64,000 bases of DNA from Gemmataceae bacterium. GTDB taxonomy: Bacteria > Planctomycetota > Planctomycetia > Gemmatales > Gemmataceae. Positions 51,393 to 59,799 of this stretch are shown in pieces. Every line of letters begins with the position of its first letter. Within the stretch, counting starts at the first letter, position 1. The DNA is taken from contig JALHPZ010000009.1 in NCBI GenBank assembly GCA_022842245.1, positions 62,001 to 126,000 on the forward strand, written 5' to 3'. The notes under the pieces are model-generated. The model did no database searches and had not been told where the DNA came from. It was given only the letters and a program-made list of their open reading frames with translations. A program made the position numbers and the translations under genes.

Positions 51393-52721
51393 ATGTCCCA
51401 AAAAGCCACGCCGCAACGCTACGCCATGGTCGGCTTCGCCTCGATGGCGGCGCTTTGGATGTACATCGACCGCGTCTGCCTTTCGACGCTCGCCGACCGG
51501 ATCCAGAAGGACCTGCAATTCGATGGCGACCAGAAGGCCCTCATCCTCGGCGCGTTCTTCCTCGCGTACGCGCTCTGCCAGATTCCCACGGGTTCGCTCG
51601 CGGATCGCTTCGGCCAGCGGAAGGTGCTGACGGCGTGCATCGTCGGCTGGTCGCTCGTCACGGCCATGACGGGATTCGTCGAAGGATTCCTCGGCCTGCT
51701 CGCGGTGCGGCTCTTCCTCGGTATCGCCGAGGCGGGGGCCTACCCGGCGGCGGCGGGCCTAGTGAAGAACTGGGCGAAGCCGACGGAACGCGGGCGATTC
51801 AGCAGTATCGTGGCGTTGGGCGGCCGGTTGGGTGGAGCCGTCGCGCCGTTTGTGACCGCGTTCCTCGCCGTCGCGTTCATCGGCTGGGGTCCCTCGCACT
51901 GGACGTACGAATTCGAAACGAGGCGTGTCGTCGATGGGGTCGAGATTGCCCACGTGGAAATCCTGAACTGGCGGGCCGTGTTCGTTTTCTTCGGGCTCTG
52001 CGGGCTCCTAGTCGCCGCGCTTTTCTGGCTCGTGGTGCGCGATCGTCCGGCGGATGCGGCCAAGCCGACGGTTGTGAATGATGGGCCACGTCCGTCGTTT
52101 CTCTCGCAGCTTTCGATCCTTCTCTTCGATCGAAACATGTTTCTCTTCGCGACCGTTCAGTTCGGGGCGAATGTCGGCTGGGCGCTGCTCGTCACGCTAT
52201 TGCCGACCTACCTCAACGAAAGGTTCGGAACTCCTCTGAATGAAATCGGACAGAAGCAAACCGTCACCCTTTTGATCGGATGCGTCGGAATGATACTGGG
52301 CGGTTTCGTGACCGATTTTCTCCACGGGAAACTCGGGCCGCGCTGGGGTCGTTCGCTGCCGATCTGTTTCGCGAAGGCGGGATGCGTCGTCTGTTGCTGC
52401 CTCGTTCCCCAGTTCGATTCGGCCTGGACCGTGATCCTGATACTCGGCGCGATGGCGTTCCTCGTTGATCTGGGCAATCCGTCAATCTGGTCGCTCGCCC
52501 AGGACGTGGGTGGAAAAAACGTCGGGGCCGCCCTCGGCTGGGGGAACATGTTCGGCAACCTCGGCGCGTTCGCGTCGCCGATCGTGCTGACGGTTGTCAA
52601 AGACTGGTACGGCTGGAATGTCGCATTCTTCGTATGCGCCGGGTTCTATGCCTCGGCGTCGATCGCGGGATTCCTTCTCAATGCCGGTCGACCGATCGCT
52701 CAGCCAGGGGAGTCCAAATAG
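51393..52721 (+). CDS. MFS transporter, anion:cation symporter-like
   Basis: A 442-residue transporter with 12 predicted segments. Motif A-type sequence LADRFGQRKVLTA follows segment 2, and YIDRVCLSTLADRIQKDL is the first-segment motif of ACS-type (hexuronate, glucarate) carriers. GIAEAGAYPAAAGLVKNW and ERGRFSSIVALGGRLGGAVA are motif B/C regions. It probably imports an organic acid or small peptide. It follows the dipeptidase gene with a repeat between. Its 3' end overlaps the convergent ruvX by 22 bases. Confidence 0.85.
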   Translation: MSQKATPQRYAMVGFASMAALWMYIDRVCLSTLADRIQKDLQFDGDQKALILGAFFLAYALCQIPTGSLADRFGQRKVLTACIVGWSLVTAMTGFVEGFLGLLAVRLFLGIAEAGAYPAAAGLVKNWAKPTERGRFSSIVALGGRLGGAVAPFVTAFLAVAFIGWGPSHWTYEFETRRVVDGVEIAHVEILNWRAVFVFFGLCGLLVAALFWLVVRDRPADAAKPTVVNDGPRPSFLSQLSILLFDRNMFLFATVQFGANVGWALLVTLLPTYLNERFGTPLNEIGQKQTVTLLIGCVGMILGGFVTDFLHGKLGPRWGRSLPICFAKAGCVVCCCLVPQFDSAWTVILILGAMAFLVDLGNPSIWSLAQDVGGKNVGAALGWGNMFGNLGAFASPIVLTVVKDWYGWNVAFFVCAGFYASASIAGFLLNAGRPIAQPGESK

Positions 52722-53128
52722 CCCTGCAGGATCAGCACGGCCGCGATCCGGTCGCGCTTCCCCTTCCGCTTGTCGCGCTTCACGCCGCCGGCGATGAGCG
52801 CGTCCTCAGCGATGCTCGACGTGAAGCGCTCGTCCACGAACGCGACGGGAAGACTCGTCACCTCCGCCAGCCACTCGGCGAAGGCGCGGGCCTCCTTCGC
52901 CTTCGGGCCTTCGGTGTCGTTCAGACTGATCGGCAGGCCGATCACCAACCCGACGGTCTGCTCCGCTTTCACGATGCGCTGGAAGTAGGCCGCGTCGGCG
53001 TCCGCGTTCTGACGCGTGTAGGTGTCGAACGGCGACGCGAGGATGCGGTCCGGATCGGAGACGGCAAGCCCGACGCGGACGGTGCCGAAGTCGACGCCGA
53101 GCAATCGGCCCTTCGCCGGAAGGCTCAC
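52700..53128 (-). CDS. ruvX: Putative pre-16S rRNA nuclease/Holliday junction resolvase-fold protein RuvX (YqgF)
   Basis: A 142-residue RNase-H-fold protein with GVDFGTVRVGLAVSDPDRIL (Asp13) at the start, VVGLPIS-type strand GLVIGLPISLNDTEGPK and the late VAFVDERFTSSIAEDAL. This is the YqgF family, which matures 16S rRNA and is related to RuvC resolvases. ATG 53128 overlaps the guanylyltransferase stop codon by four bases (ATGA), so the two are coupled. The 3' 22 bases are shared with the convergent MFS gene. Confidence 0.9.
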   Translation of the reverse strand: MSLPAKGRLLGVDFGTVRVGLAVSDPDRILASPFDTYTRQNADADAAYFQRIVKAEQTVGLVIGLPISLNDTEGPKAKEARAFAEWLAEVTSLPVAFVDERFTSSIAEDALIAGGVKRDKRKGKRDRIAAVLILQGYLDSPG

Positions 53129-54201
53129 AGGTACTGCTCCCCATCCTTCTTCAGCCGGTCGACGATCTCTTTCACGCGGCTCTCGTCATGCTTGCGGCAA
53201 ACCATTGTGGCGTCGGCGGTCTGGATGATGACGAGGTCCGAGACGCCGAGGGTGGCGACGATGTGCCCCGGCTCGGCGGCGATGACGCAGCCGGTGGTGT
53301 CGATGCCGACGTGCCGGCCCTGCACGGTGTTGCCGGCGGCGTCCTGCGGGTTGTGGCGTTCGAGCGCGAGCCAGCTGCCGACGTCGTCCCAGATGTACGG
53401 CGCCCGTAGCACCATCCGCAGCGGGGCCTTTTCCATGACGGCGTAGTCGATGCTCGTGCCCTTGATCGCTTCGTATTCCTTGCGGAAGATCTCCTCGCGG
53501 TTCGGCGTGCCCCAGCCGTCGGCGATGCGGATGCAGGCGTCGTGGATGTCGGGCCGGTTCGCCTTCAGTTGGGCAAGGATCGTCTTCGCCTTCCAGACGA
53601 AGATGCCGCTGTTCCATTCGTAGTTGCCGCTGGCGACGAACTGCTGCGCGACCTCGGCCTTCGGCTTCTCCTGGAATTCCCTCACGCGGAAGAGCTTGAC
53701 GCCGTTGCGTTCGCCGGCCGGTTCGCCGCGGTGGATGTAGCCGTAGCCGGTGGAGGGGAACGTCGGCGGGATGCCGAAGGTGAAGAGCGCATCCGGGTAT
53801 TCGTCCGCGAACTGGGCCGCCGCCATCGCGGCACGGTGGAACTCGCGTTCGGGTTCGATGAGGTGGTCGGCCGGCATCACGATCATCGTCGCGTCGGGAT
53901 CCGCCTTCGCGATCAGCGCCGCGCCGAGGCCGACGCACGGAGCCGTATCCCGCCGACACGGCTCACCGACGACCTGATCGCGCGGGATCTCCGGTAGTTG
54001 CACCGCCGATTCGTGCGTGTAGGCTGCTCCCGTGAGGATCCAGGTGCGCTCCGGTGGGATGACGGCCGCGATCCGGTCGGCCGTCGATTGCAGCAGCGTA
54101 CGCTCGCCAGCGAAGGCAAGGAACTGCTTCGGCCGGGCATTGCGGCTCCGCGGCCAGAACCGCGTCCCGCCGCCGCCGGCCATGATCATCGCATGGAACA
54201 T
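53125..54201 (-). CDS. Mannose-1-phosphate guanylyltransferase
   Basis: A 358-residue nucleotidyltransferase making GDP-mannose from mannose-1-phosphate and GTP. Signature MAGGGGTRFWPRSR (7-20), KQFL, EPCRRDTAPCVG, VMPADHLI, FGIPPTFPSTGYGYI and VREFQEKPKAEVA are all present; the YEWNSGIFVWK motif is near the middle. The C-terminal isomerase domain of ManC/AlgA types is absent, so it is the short, monofunctional form. It feeds surface polysaccharide synthesis. Confidence 0.92.
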   Translation of the reverse strand: MFHAMIMAGGGGTRFWPRSRNARPKQFLAFAGERTLLQSTADRIAAVIPPERTWILTGAAYTHESAVQLPEIPRDQVVGEPCRRDTAPCVGLGAALIAKADPDATMIVMPADHLIEPEREFHRAAMAAAQFADEYPDALFTFGIPPTFPSTGYGYIHRGEPAGERNGVKLFRVREFQEKPKAEVAQQFVASGNYEWNSGIFVWKAKTILAQLKANRPDIHDACIRIADGWGTPNREEIFRKEYEAIKGTSIDYAVMEKAPLRMVLRAPYIWDDVGSWLALERHNPQDAAGNTVQGRHVGIDTTGCVIAAEPGHIVATLGVSDLVIIQTADATMVCRKHDESRVKEIVDRLKKDGEQYL

Positions 54202-54301
54202 CCTTGCCGTCCCTCAGAGTGGAGAGTGATCACGAGACGTCACAAAGCGGCACGAAAATATGGTCGAAATTCTCGTACTGCTTTCTGCCGTTTCGTTGCC
54301 G

Positions 54302-55687
54302 TCATCTCAGTAATACTGGTTCGGTGATATTCATTCTCGACCGGATCTTGCCTCGCAGTTCCTCTTCATCGATCGCGTAGAGCGGGCTGATCTCCAGCGG
54401 GAACTTCGATTCGCCGTTCGCGCGGGGCACCGTCACGCCGGCCGATTCCAACCAGCGCGCCACGCGGTCGACCAGGAGCTTGTGCACGGTCGCCGGCGAG
54501 TCGGCGCCGGTCGCGTTCTTCAGCGGGGCGAACTCGTCCTCGCGCCGCACTTCCATCACGATCCAGCGATCGGCCAGCGGTAGGGCGTCGAAGATGAATA
54601 GCTCGAATTTGAGTGCGTTCTCGACCGTCGGCGCGAACGGTTTTCCGGCGTCGTCGAGGCAGTTCACCTTCTTCTTCGCCAGGTGGAAGTCGAGCCGCGT
54701 CGGGCCGGTCGTGATCCGTTCGAGGAAGTCGAGGGCGAACAGGTGGATGGCGGGGCTGCCGGCGCGGAAGACGAGTCCGCCGTCGGTGGCGCGTTCGTTC
54801 GCCATCGCGTGCGGGAGGTCGGAGTATTCGAGGATCGAGCACCGGCCGTCGACGAGGCCGAGGACACCGACCTTCTCCGCCGGGTCGGTTTTGGCGACGA
54901 CCTTGGAGGACACTTCGGAACCGGTCTCGATGTGCCGGCCGACGAACGCGGGGTCGGCGACGCGGACGAGCGGGTTATCAACCTGGAAGTAGAAGAGGTG
55001 GCGAATGCCGTCGGCTTTGAGCTTCGTGAGCAGTCCCGAATCGGCGAGCGCCGTGAGGCAGCCCCCATGCCCGTTCGGGCTGAGGCACAACCGACCGGGT
55101 TCTTCCAGCAACAGTCGACCCGTTGCGAGGTCGAGCGCCGGCATCGTGCCCTGTTGGAAAAACGTTACGGAGTCCGATGGCAAGCCGAAGAATCGGTTCT
55201 TGTTGAAGAATTCGATCGTTTCGTCATGCGTCGCCGGGCTGGTCATCACAAGGAACGGGATGTTGGCAGAGTATCGCCGGCGCAGGGCCAGCACCTTTTC
55301 GGCGTGGATCTGGAAGAGGCTCGCGCCGCTGACGGGGCCGACGGGGTACACGCCCTTCGGGCGGTCGGTGCCGAGCCGCGTGGCCTGCCCGCCGGCGACC
55401 AATAACACGGCCACCTCGCCGGCGCGGATCGCCGCCTCGCCGAGTGCGATCGACGCGGCCGTGCGCGGCTCCACCGGTACCGGTGCGATCCGGTCCCGCG
55501 ACGGTAGCGCGGCGTGCGGCTCGCTCCGTCGGCGATAGAGCCGCTCCAACTCCGCAAAGTCCACGCCCGCCAGTTGTTCGACCAAGCGCTCGCGCTCGCT
55601 CGCGTCGAGCGCGGCCCAGCCGGCGAGCAGGTGCTGCTGGCCGTGCGCCCGCAATCGCGCGGCGAGGTTCGGCGGCGGTTCGCCCAT
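54302..55687 (-). CDS. UDP-sugar pyrophosphorylase (UDPGP type, UAP/AGX-like)
   Basis: A 461-residue nucleotidyltransferase of the UDPGP type 1 family. The nucleotide loop is VLLVAGGQATRLGTDRPKG (GGQATRLG 99-106), followed by FFQQGTMPALD, SPNGHGGCLTALADSGLL and FYFQVDNPLVRVADP. The late block KKVNCLDDAGKPFAP and VMEVRREDEFAPLKNATG match UDP-N-acetylhexosamine pyrophosphorylases. It probably makes UDP-GlcNAc or UDP-glucose. Its gene follows the MBL-fold gene by 12 bases and precedes the guanylyltransferase by 100 bases. Confidence 0.88.
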   Translation of the reverse strand: MGEPPPNLAARLRAHGQQHLLAGWAALDASERERLVEQLAGVDFAELERLYRRRSEPHAALPSRDRIAPVPVEPRTAASIALGEAAIRAGEVAVLLVAGGQATRLGTDRPKGVYPVGPVSGASLFQIHAEKVLALRRRYSANIPFLVMTSPATHDETIEFFNKNRFFGLPSDSVTFFQQGTMPALDLATGRLLLEEPGRLCLSPNGHGGCLTALADSGLLTKLKADGIRHLFYFQVDNPLVRVADPAFVGRHIETGSEVSSKVVAKTDPAEKVGVLGLVDGRCSILEYSDLPHAMANERATDGGLVFRAGSPAIHLFALDFLERITTGPTRLDFHLAKKKVNCLDDAGKPFAPTVENALKFELFIFDALPLADRWIVMEVRREDEFAPLKNATGADSPATVHKLLVDRVARWLESAGVTVPRANGESKFPLEISPLYAIDEEELRGKIRSRMNITEPVLLR

Positions 55688-55699
55688 CGGTTCCGGTCC

Positions 55700-56479
55700 T
55701 CAGAACTCGAACGAGAGGCCATCGTACGCCAGTTCAACGCCATCGGGCAAGGCCGGCGGGTTCGCGTAGTCCAGCTCGTGCGACATGTGCGTCAGGTAGG
55801 TCTTCCGGGGCCGGATGCGTTCCACGGCCTCGAGCGCCTGCTCGAGGTTGAAGTGCGACGGGTGCGGCCGGCCGACTTTGAGCGCATCCAAGATCAGAAC
55901 GTCCAGCCCGTCGAGCAGCGGCCAGCTCGCGTCGGGGATCGCGCTCACGTCGGTGCAGTAGGCGACGTTCCCGATGCGGAAGCCGAGGACGTCGAATCGT
56001 CCGTGGACAAGCGGCACCGGCGTGAGACGTTCGCCGAGGACGTCGAACGGATTCGCGTCGATGCGTTGGAAGACGAGTTTCGGCAGCACACCGGGCGGCA
56101 GATCCTCGCTGCCGGGGTGGAAGGCGTACGAGAAGGTTTTGCGGATCACTTCCTCGACGTCGTCGGTGCAATAAATCGGCATTGCGCCGCCGAGATGGCG
56201 CGGGAAGATGCGGGCGTCGTCGAGGCCGAAGACGTGGTCGACGTGATAGTGCGTGTAGACGATGGCGTGGACGAGTTTGATCTTCTCGCGGAGCAGTTGC
56301 AATCGCATCTCCGGCGTCGTGTCGATCAGCAGATTCCCAGCCGGGAGTTTGAGGAGGACGGACGACCGGGTGCGCTGATTGCGCGGATGCGGCGACTGGC
56401 AGACGGCGCAGTCGCACCCGAGCATCGGCACCCCGACAGAGGTGCCGCAACCGAGGACGACGAGGGTTCGGGAGGCCAT
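55700..56479 (-). CDS. PhnP-type metallo-beta-lactamase-fold hydrolase
   Basis: A 259-residue MBL-fold hydrolase. GCGTSVGVPMLGCDCAVC has the Cys-rich start of PhnP-like phosphodiesterases (Cys22, Cys24, Cys27 may bind a structural zinc). The metal motif YTHYHVDHVFGLDD (HYHVDH 77-82) and LTHMSHELD are intact. A cyclic phosphate or similar ester is the likely substrate. ATG 56479 is the family start; a longer frame adds 15 residues. It is the promoter-proximal gene of a minus-strand unit that includes the UDP-sugar pyrophosphorylase. Confidence 0.85.
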   Translation of the reverse strand: MASRTLVVLGCGTSVGVPMLGCDCAVCQSPHPRNQRTRSSVLLKLPAGNLLIDTTPEMRLQLLREKIKLVHAIVYTHYHVDHVFGLDDARIFPRHLGGAMPIYCTDDVEEVIRKTFSYAFHPGSEDLPPGVLPKLVFQRIDANPFDVLGERLTPVPLVHGRFDVLGFRIGNVAYCTDVSAIPDASWPLLDGLDVLILDALKVGRPHPSHFNLEQALEAVERIRPRKTYLTHMSHELDYANPPALPDGVELAYDGLSFEF

Positions 56480-56650
56480 GCGGGAACTATATGGGAACGC
56501 GAGTGATTCCGGCGACTGCGCCACCCCTCGGCGGAATCACTCTTCATCGCCGGAACCATTTTGGAAAACCGACGCAAGTTTATATCTAGGAATATGTTAA
56601 TTCGTTTTTATACGGTTCGAAATCACTCGGCTGCCACTCGAAACGAAAAC
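56480..56650. other. Intergenic region, AT-rich in the middle
   Basis: Contains no ORF of note. A distinctly AT-rich stretch (about 56570-56625: tatatctaggaatatgtt, then ttcgtttttatacgg) stands out against the GC-rich surroundings and is a likely promoter or regulatory zone for the minus-strand gene at 56479. No convincing -35/-10 pair could be fixed. Confidence 0.35.
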
Positions 56651-56673
56651 GCGGGAGGGTGGAATCCTCCCGC
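56651..56673 (-). terminator. Terminator of the 56.7-58.3 kb MFS gene
   Basis: On the minus strand GCGGGAGG (56673-56666) pairs with CCTCCCGC (56658-56651), loop of seven bases, then GTTTTCGTTT. It is correctly placed, 21 bases after the stop codon at 56695. Confidence 0.7.
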
Positions 56674-56694
56674 GCATGGCGAATCAAGTCACGA

Positions 56695-58320
56695 CTAATG
56701 TGCCGCGCTTGGCTGGCCGGCACCCAAATCGACAGGTTTATAGCCACCCTTCGACTTGTAGTACATCAACAACAAGACGTAGCAGACGAACATGCCAATC
56801 GGGAAGAGGGCGACGGTTTTGAGGGCGTTCTTCTTCGCAACGGCCTGCGTGTCCGTGATGATCTTCTTTTCTTCGTCCGAAAGCGATTTTTGTTTCTCCT
56901 CGTCAATCGGCTGGTATTCGCCGAAGAAACTGGTCTTCTTGGCACCGGCTACCTTGGCGTGCAAGGCGCTGTTCGCCGTCGTTAGCGACTTGTCGACTTC
57001 CTTGTCTTGCACGTTGCCGAGCAAAGGTGCACCGAGGATACCGACCGCAAGCATCCCGAGTCCACTGATGGCGTTCAGAGTTAAGGCCCCGCCCTTCGGA
57101 AACTGCTCTGCGACCACGCCGAGCATCGTCGGCCAGAAAAAGGTCTTACCGAAGCCATAAAGGGTCGCTGCGGCAAGAATCATGATGCCAGTAGCCATAG
57201 ACAGGGCGAACAGGCCGACGGCCGCAATCGCCGCGCTGAGCGCAAGTAGGCCGAGCGGCGAAAGCTTGTGAATGATCGGCCCGGCGCAGAATCGCAGGAT
57301 TGCCATGATGAGCGAAGTGTAGATGAGAAGGTACGGACCCTTCAATTTCATTTGTTCCATTTCCGGCTGGGCCAGCGCGGTGATCCAGCTATCCGTGCCA
57401 AGTTCCGTGATCGCAAGCGGCATCATGATGATCATCAGAAACACGAAAATGACCCGGCCAAGCGACATCGTGTAGAGTCCGAACAACAAACTGATCGCCG
57501 TGGCGACTCCGAATTTGATGGCGAGTTTCTGACTGATGTCGATTCCACCGACGTTCGCGATGACGGCGTCGTACGCACTCACCTTCGTCGCCTCGTCGGG
57601 AACGAAGATCACTTTGGCTTGTTCGAGAACGTTCGAGATTTCAAACACAATGAGAGTGCTGACGAGCAACGCGCCGAAGAAACCAACCTCCTTGAGCATA
57701 TCTCGGAACGATACACCGGCGGCAACACGCTCGTTCGGAGGGAAGTTGCAGGAGAAGAGCAGTACGCCGTAAAGGATGACCGGAATGCCGACTAGGCCGA
57801 TCTTCATGCGCCAGTCGCCGGTATCACCGAGGGCCAGCGCTAGGAGACCGCCCAAGACGAGGCCGCCGGGCCAGCCGGCGTGAAGGATGTTGAGCCACTT
57901 CGTCTTGTCTTTGCTGAACATCGTGGCAACGACGGGGTTGATCACCGCTTCGACCGTGCCGTTACCGAGCGCGCCGATGAAACTGCCGATGTAGAGGACC
58001 CAATAGCCGGTCTCGCTGTCACCCTTCGCGATGCTTGGGGCGGCGATGACGATTCCCATGTATGCGGCATGGCAGAGGAAGGCGATGAGCAGCGCAAGCC
58101 GATAACCGATTTTATCGATGATCAAACTGAACAGAACGATGCTGATGGCGAACGGCCAGAGGCCGACGCCGAAGATCTGCCCTTTCTGCGTTTCGCTGAG
58201 ATTGAATTCCCGCGCCCATGTATCCATGAGGTCGACACGGACGATAAATCCGAACGAGGTGGCAATGAGGGCGATGAAACACGTGATGAACAGTTTCATG
58301 TCCCGCTGGTCGGTTCCCAT
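56695..58320 (-). CDS. Large MFS transporter-like protein
   Basis: A 541-residue membrane protein with about 12 hydrophobic segments. It opens MKLFITCFIALIATSFGFIV and has the MFS-type GFIVRVDLMDTWAREF and GPIIHKLSPLG. A large cytoplasmic or external loop with KSLSDEEKKIITDT and FFGEYQPIDEEKQK separates the last two segments. It is longer than the usual 400-450 residues. The frame upstream of ATG 58320 is open for 159 codons, but these are low-complexity antisense; ATG 58299 is an alternative. Substrate unknown; sugar-type carriers with similar loops occur in planctomycetes. Confidence 0.78.
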   Translation of the reverse strand: MGTDQRDMKLFITCFIALIATSFGFIVRVDLMDTWAREFNLSETQKGQIFGVGLWPFAISIVLFSLIIDKIGYRLALLIAFLCHAAYMGIVIAAPSIAKGDSETGYWVLYIGSFIGALGNGTVEAVINPVVATMFSKDKTKWLNILHAGWPGGLVLGGLLALALGDTGDWRMKIGLVGIPVILYGVLLFSCNFPPNERVAAGVSFRDMLKEVGFFGALLVSTLIVFEISNVLEQAKVIFVPDEATKVSAYDAVIANVGGIDISQKLAIKFGVATAISLLFGLYTMSLGRVIFVFLMIIMMPLAITELGTDSWITALAQPEMEQMKLKGPYLLIYTSLIMAILRFCAGPIIHKLSPLGLLALSAAIAAVGLFALSMATGIMILAAATLYGFGKTFFWPTMLGVVAEQFPKGGALTLNAISGLGMLAVGILGAPLLGNVQDKEVDKSLTTANSALHAKVAGAKKTSFFGEYQPIDEEKQKSLSDEEKKIITDTQAVAKKNALKTVALFPIGMFVCYVLLLMYYKSKGGYKPVDLGAGQPSAAH

Positions 58321-58596
58321 TTGAACGTCACTCCGGTGAGAGAGGGTCCGCAGAGTATCAAGTCCCGCGATCTTATCCGCGCAACTTCCACAATGTCTAG
58401 GAAAAACGGCGAATCCCCGCAACGGGGCCAAGCGCGCGGAATCGTGAAATCGGGCGATCTGGGCCGACTTCCCCGATCGGAACGCCGTTGACGCCGCGCC
58501 GAGGCGCCGTTCGATTCCACCCGACCGGATTCCGTTCACATTTCCCGCCGCCCCGGTCGATGGAATACGGACGTGTCCAGACCGGGGAGACCGACC

Positions 58597-58809
58597 GTGA
58601 CCCAGGAACTGAACGTGCTCGCGCTGTTCAAGGGGAACGAGCGGTACATCTTCGTATACGACGACGACAGCCGCGACACGCTGATCGACACGATCCGCGA
58701 CTCGGCCGCCGACCCGCGGACGCCCATCAACTGGTTCGACGCCGCCGTGCTCACGGAACGTGCCCGGCAACAGGGGAAGGACTCTCCGGAACAGCATTCA
58801 CGACTGTGA
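58597..58809 (+). CDS. Small protein of unknown function upstream of xerC (70 aa)
   Basis: A 70-residue soluble protein, MTQELNVLALFKGNERYIFV then YDDDSRDTLIDTIRDSAADP and WFDAAVLTERARQQ. GTG 58597 has a GGGGAGA ribosome site nine bases before it; an upstream in-frame GTG at 58573 is less likely. Its end overlaps an in-frame GTG of xerC (58806), hinting at coupling. I do not recognise the family; a planctomycete-conserved helper is plausible. Confidence 0.6.
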   Translation: MTQELNVLALFKGNERYIFVYDDDSRDTLIDTIRDSAADPRTPINWFDAAVLTERARQQGKDSPEQHSRL

Positions 58810-58844
58810 ATGCGGGACCCGAAGTCCACCCCCGGAACTGCCGC

Positions 58845-59753
58845 GTGAACCTCGAAGCGAAACTCGCCGAGTTCCTGCAACATCTCGGCCTCGAGATGAA
58901 CTCGTCGCCGCAGACGGTCAAATCCTATCGCGAAGACCTCGCGCAGTGCCTGCATTTCATTCGCGACCACGCCCGGAAATCCTCCGTCGAACCCCGCGAC
59001 TGGAACACGCGTTCCCTCCGCGCGTTCGTCGCGTGGATGCACGAGCAGGGCTACGCCAAGACCACCATCGCCCGCCGGCTCGCCGCCACGCGCACCTTCG
59101 GCAAGTTCCTCCGCCGCGACGGCACGCTGGACACGAACCCCGCCGAAGCACTCCGCGGCCCCCGGCCCGGCCGCACGCTCCCGCACTTTCTCACCGTCGC
59201 GGACATGAAGAAACTGCTCGCGACGCCGGATGCGAATCCCGTCTTCGGCCGCCGCGACCGCGCCATCCTCGAATCGCTTTACTCCGCCGGCCTGCGCGTC
59301 AGCGAGGTCGTCGGTTTGGATCTCGACGACCTCGATCGTTCCGACGGCGTGCTCGTCGTCCGAGGCAAGGGGAAGAAGGAACGGATCGCGCTCCTTGGCG
59401 ACGCAGCGCTGCGTGCCGTCGAAGCGTGGCTTCCCGAACGCGCCGCACTCCTCGCCGGCCTCGGCCGGGAGACCGACGCGGTCTTCCTGAACAAGAACGG
59501 CGGCCGCCTGACCACGCGCAGCGTCGGCCGGATGCTCGAACGCTACCTCGCGCTTGCGGGCCTCGACCCGCGCACCAGCCCGCACACGCTCCGCCACAGC
59601 TTTGCGACCCACATGCTCGACGCCGGCGCGGACATCCGCGGTGTCCAGGAGTTGCTCGGCCACAAGAGCCTGGCGACTACGCAGGTCTACACACACGTCA
59701 CGACTCAACGGCTCCAGGACGGCTACCAGAAGGCTCACCCGCGCGCCCACTAG
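58845..59753 (+). CDS. xerC: Tyrosine site-specific recombinase XerC-type
   Basis: A 302-residue integrase-family recombinase with the catalytic set Arg151 (SAGLRVSEVVGL), Lys175 (RGKGKKERIALL), His247/Arg250 (SPHTLRHSF), His273 and Tyr282 (LLGHKSLATTQVYTHVT). The N-terminal core-binding domain is intact. It should act with XerD (43 kb) in chromosome dimer resolution. GTG 58845 gives the typical 300-residue length; GTG 58806, overlapping the upstream stop, would add 13 residues. No att-like repeats or phage genes flank it. Confidence 0.86.
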   Translation: MNLEAKLAEFLQHLGLEMNSSPQTVKSYREDLAQCLHFIRDHARKSSVEPRDWNTRSLRAFVAWMHEQGYAKTTIARRLAATRTFGKFLRRDGTLDTNPAEALRGPRPGRTLPHFLTVADMKKLLATPDANPVFGRRDRAILESLYSAGLRVSEVVGLDLDDLDRSDGVLVVRGKGKKERIALLGDAALRAVEAWLPERAALLAGLGRETDAVFLNKNGGRLTTRSVGRMLERYLALAGLDPRTSPHTLRHSFATHMLDAGADIRGVQELLGHKSLATTQVYTHVTTQRLQDGYQKAHPRAH

Positions 59754-59799
59754 CGCCGCGGGGCCGGACGACTCGATTCGCACCGCAGGGAACGACACC

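Noticed and set aside
54202..54301. Hairpin between the guanylyltransferase and UDP-sugar pyrophosphorylase genes (cggcacgaaa / tttcgttgccg)
   Set aside because: Arms need a one-base insertion to pair and no repeated word or T-run is present; too weak to list as a feature.
42962..59753. Mobile element or prophage because of two tyrosine recombinases
   Set aside because: Both look like chromosomal XerC/XerD with full lengths; no phage genes, att repeats or tRNA ends around them.
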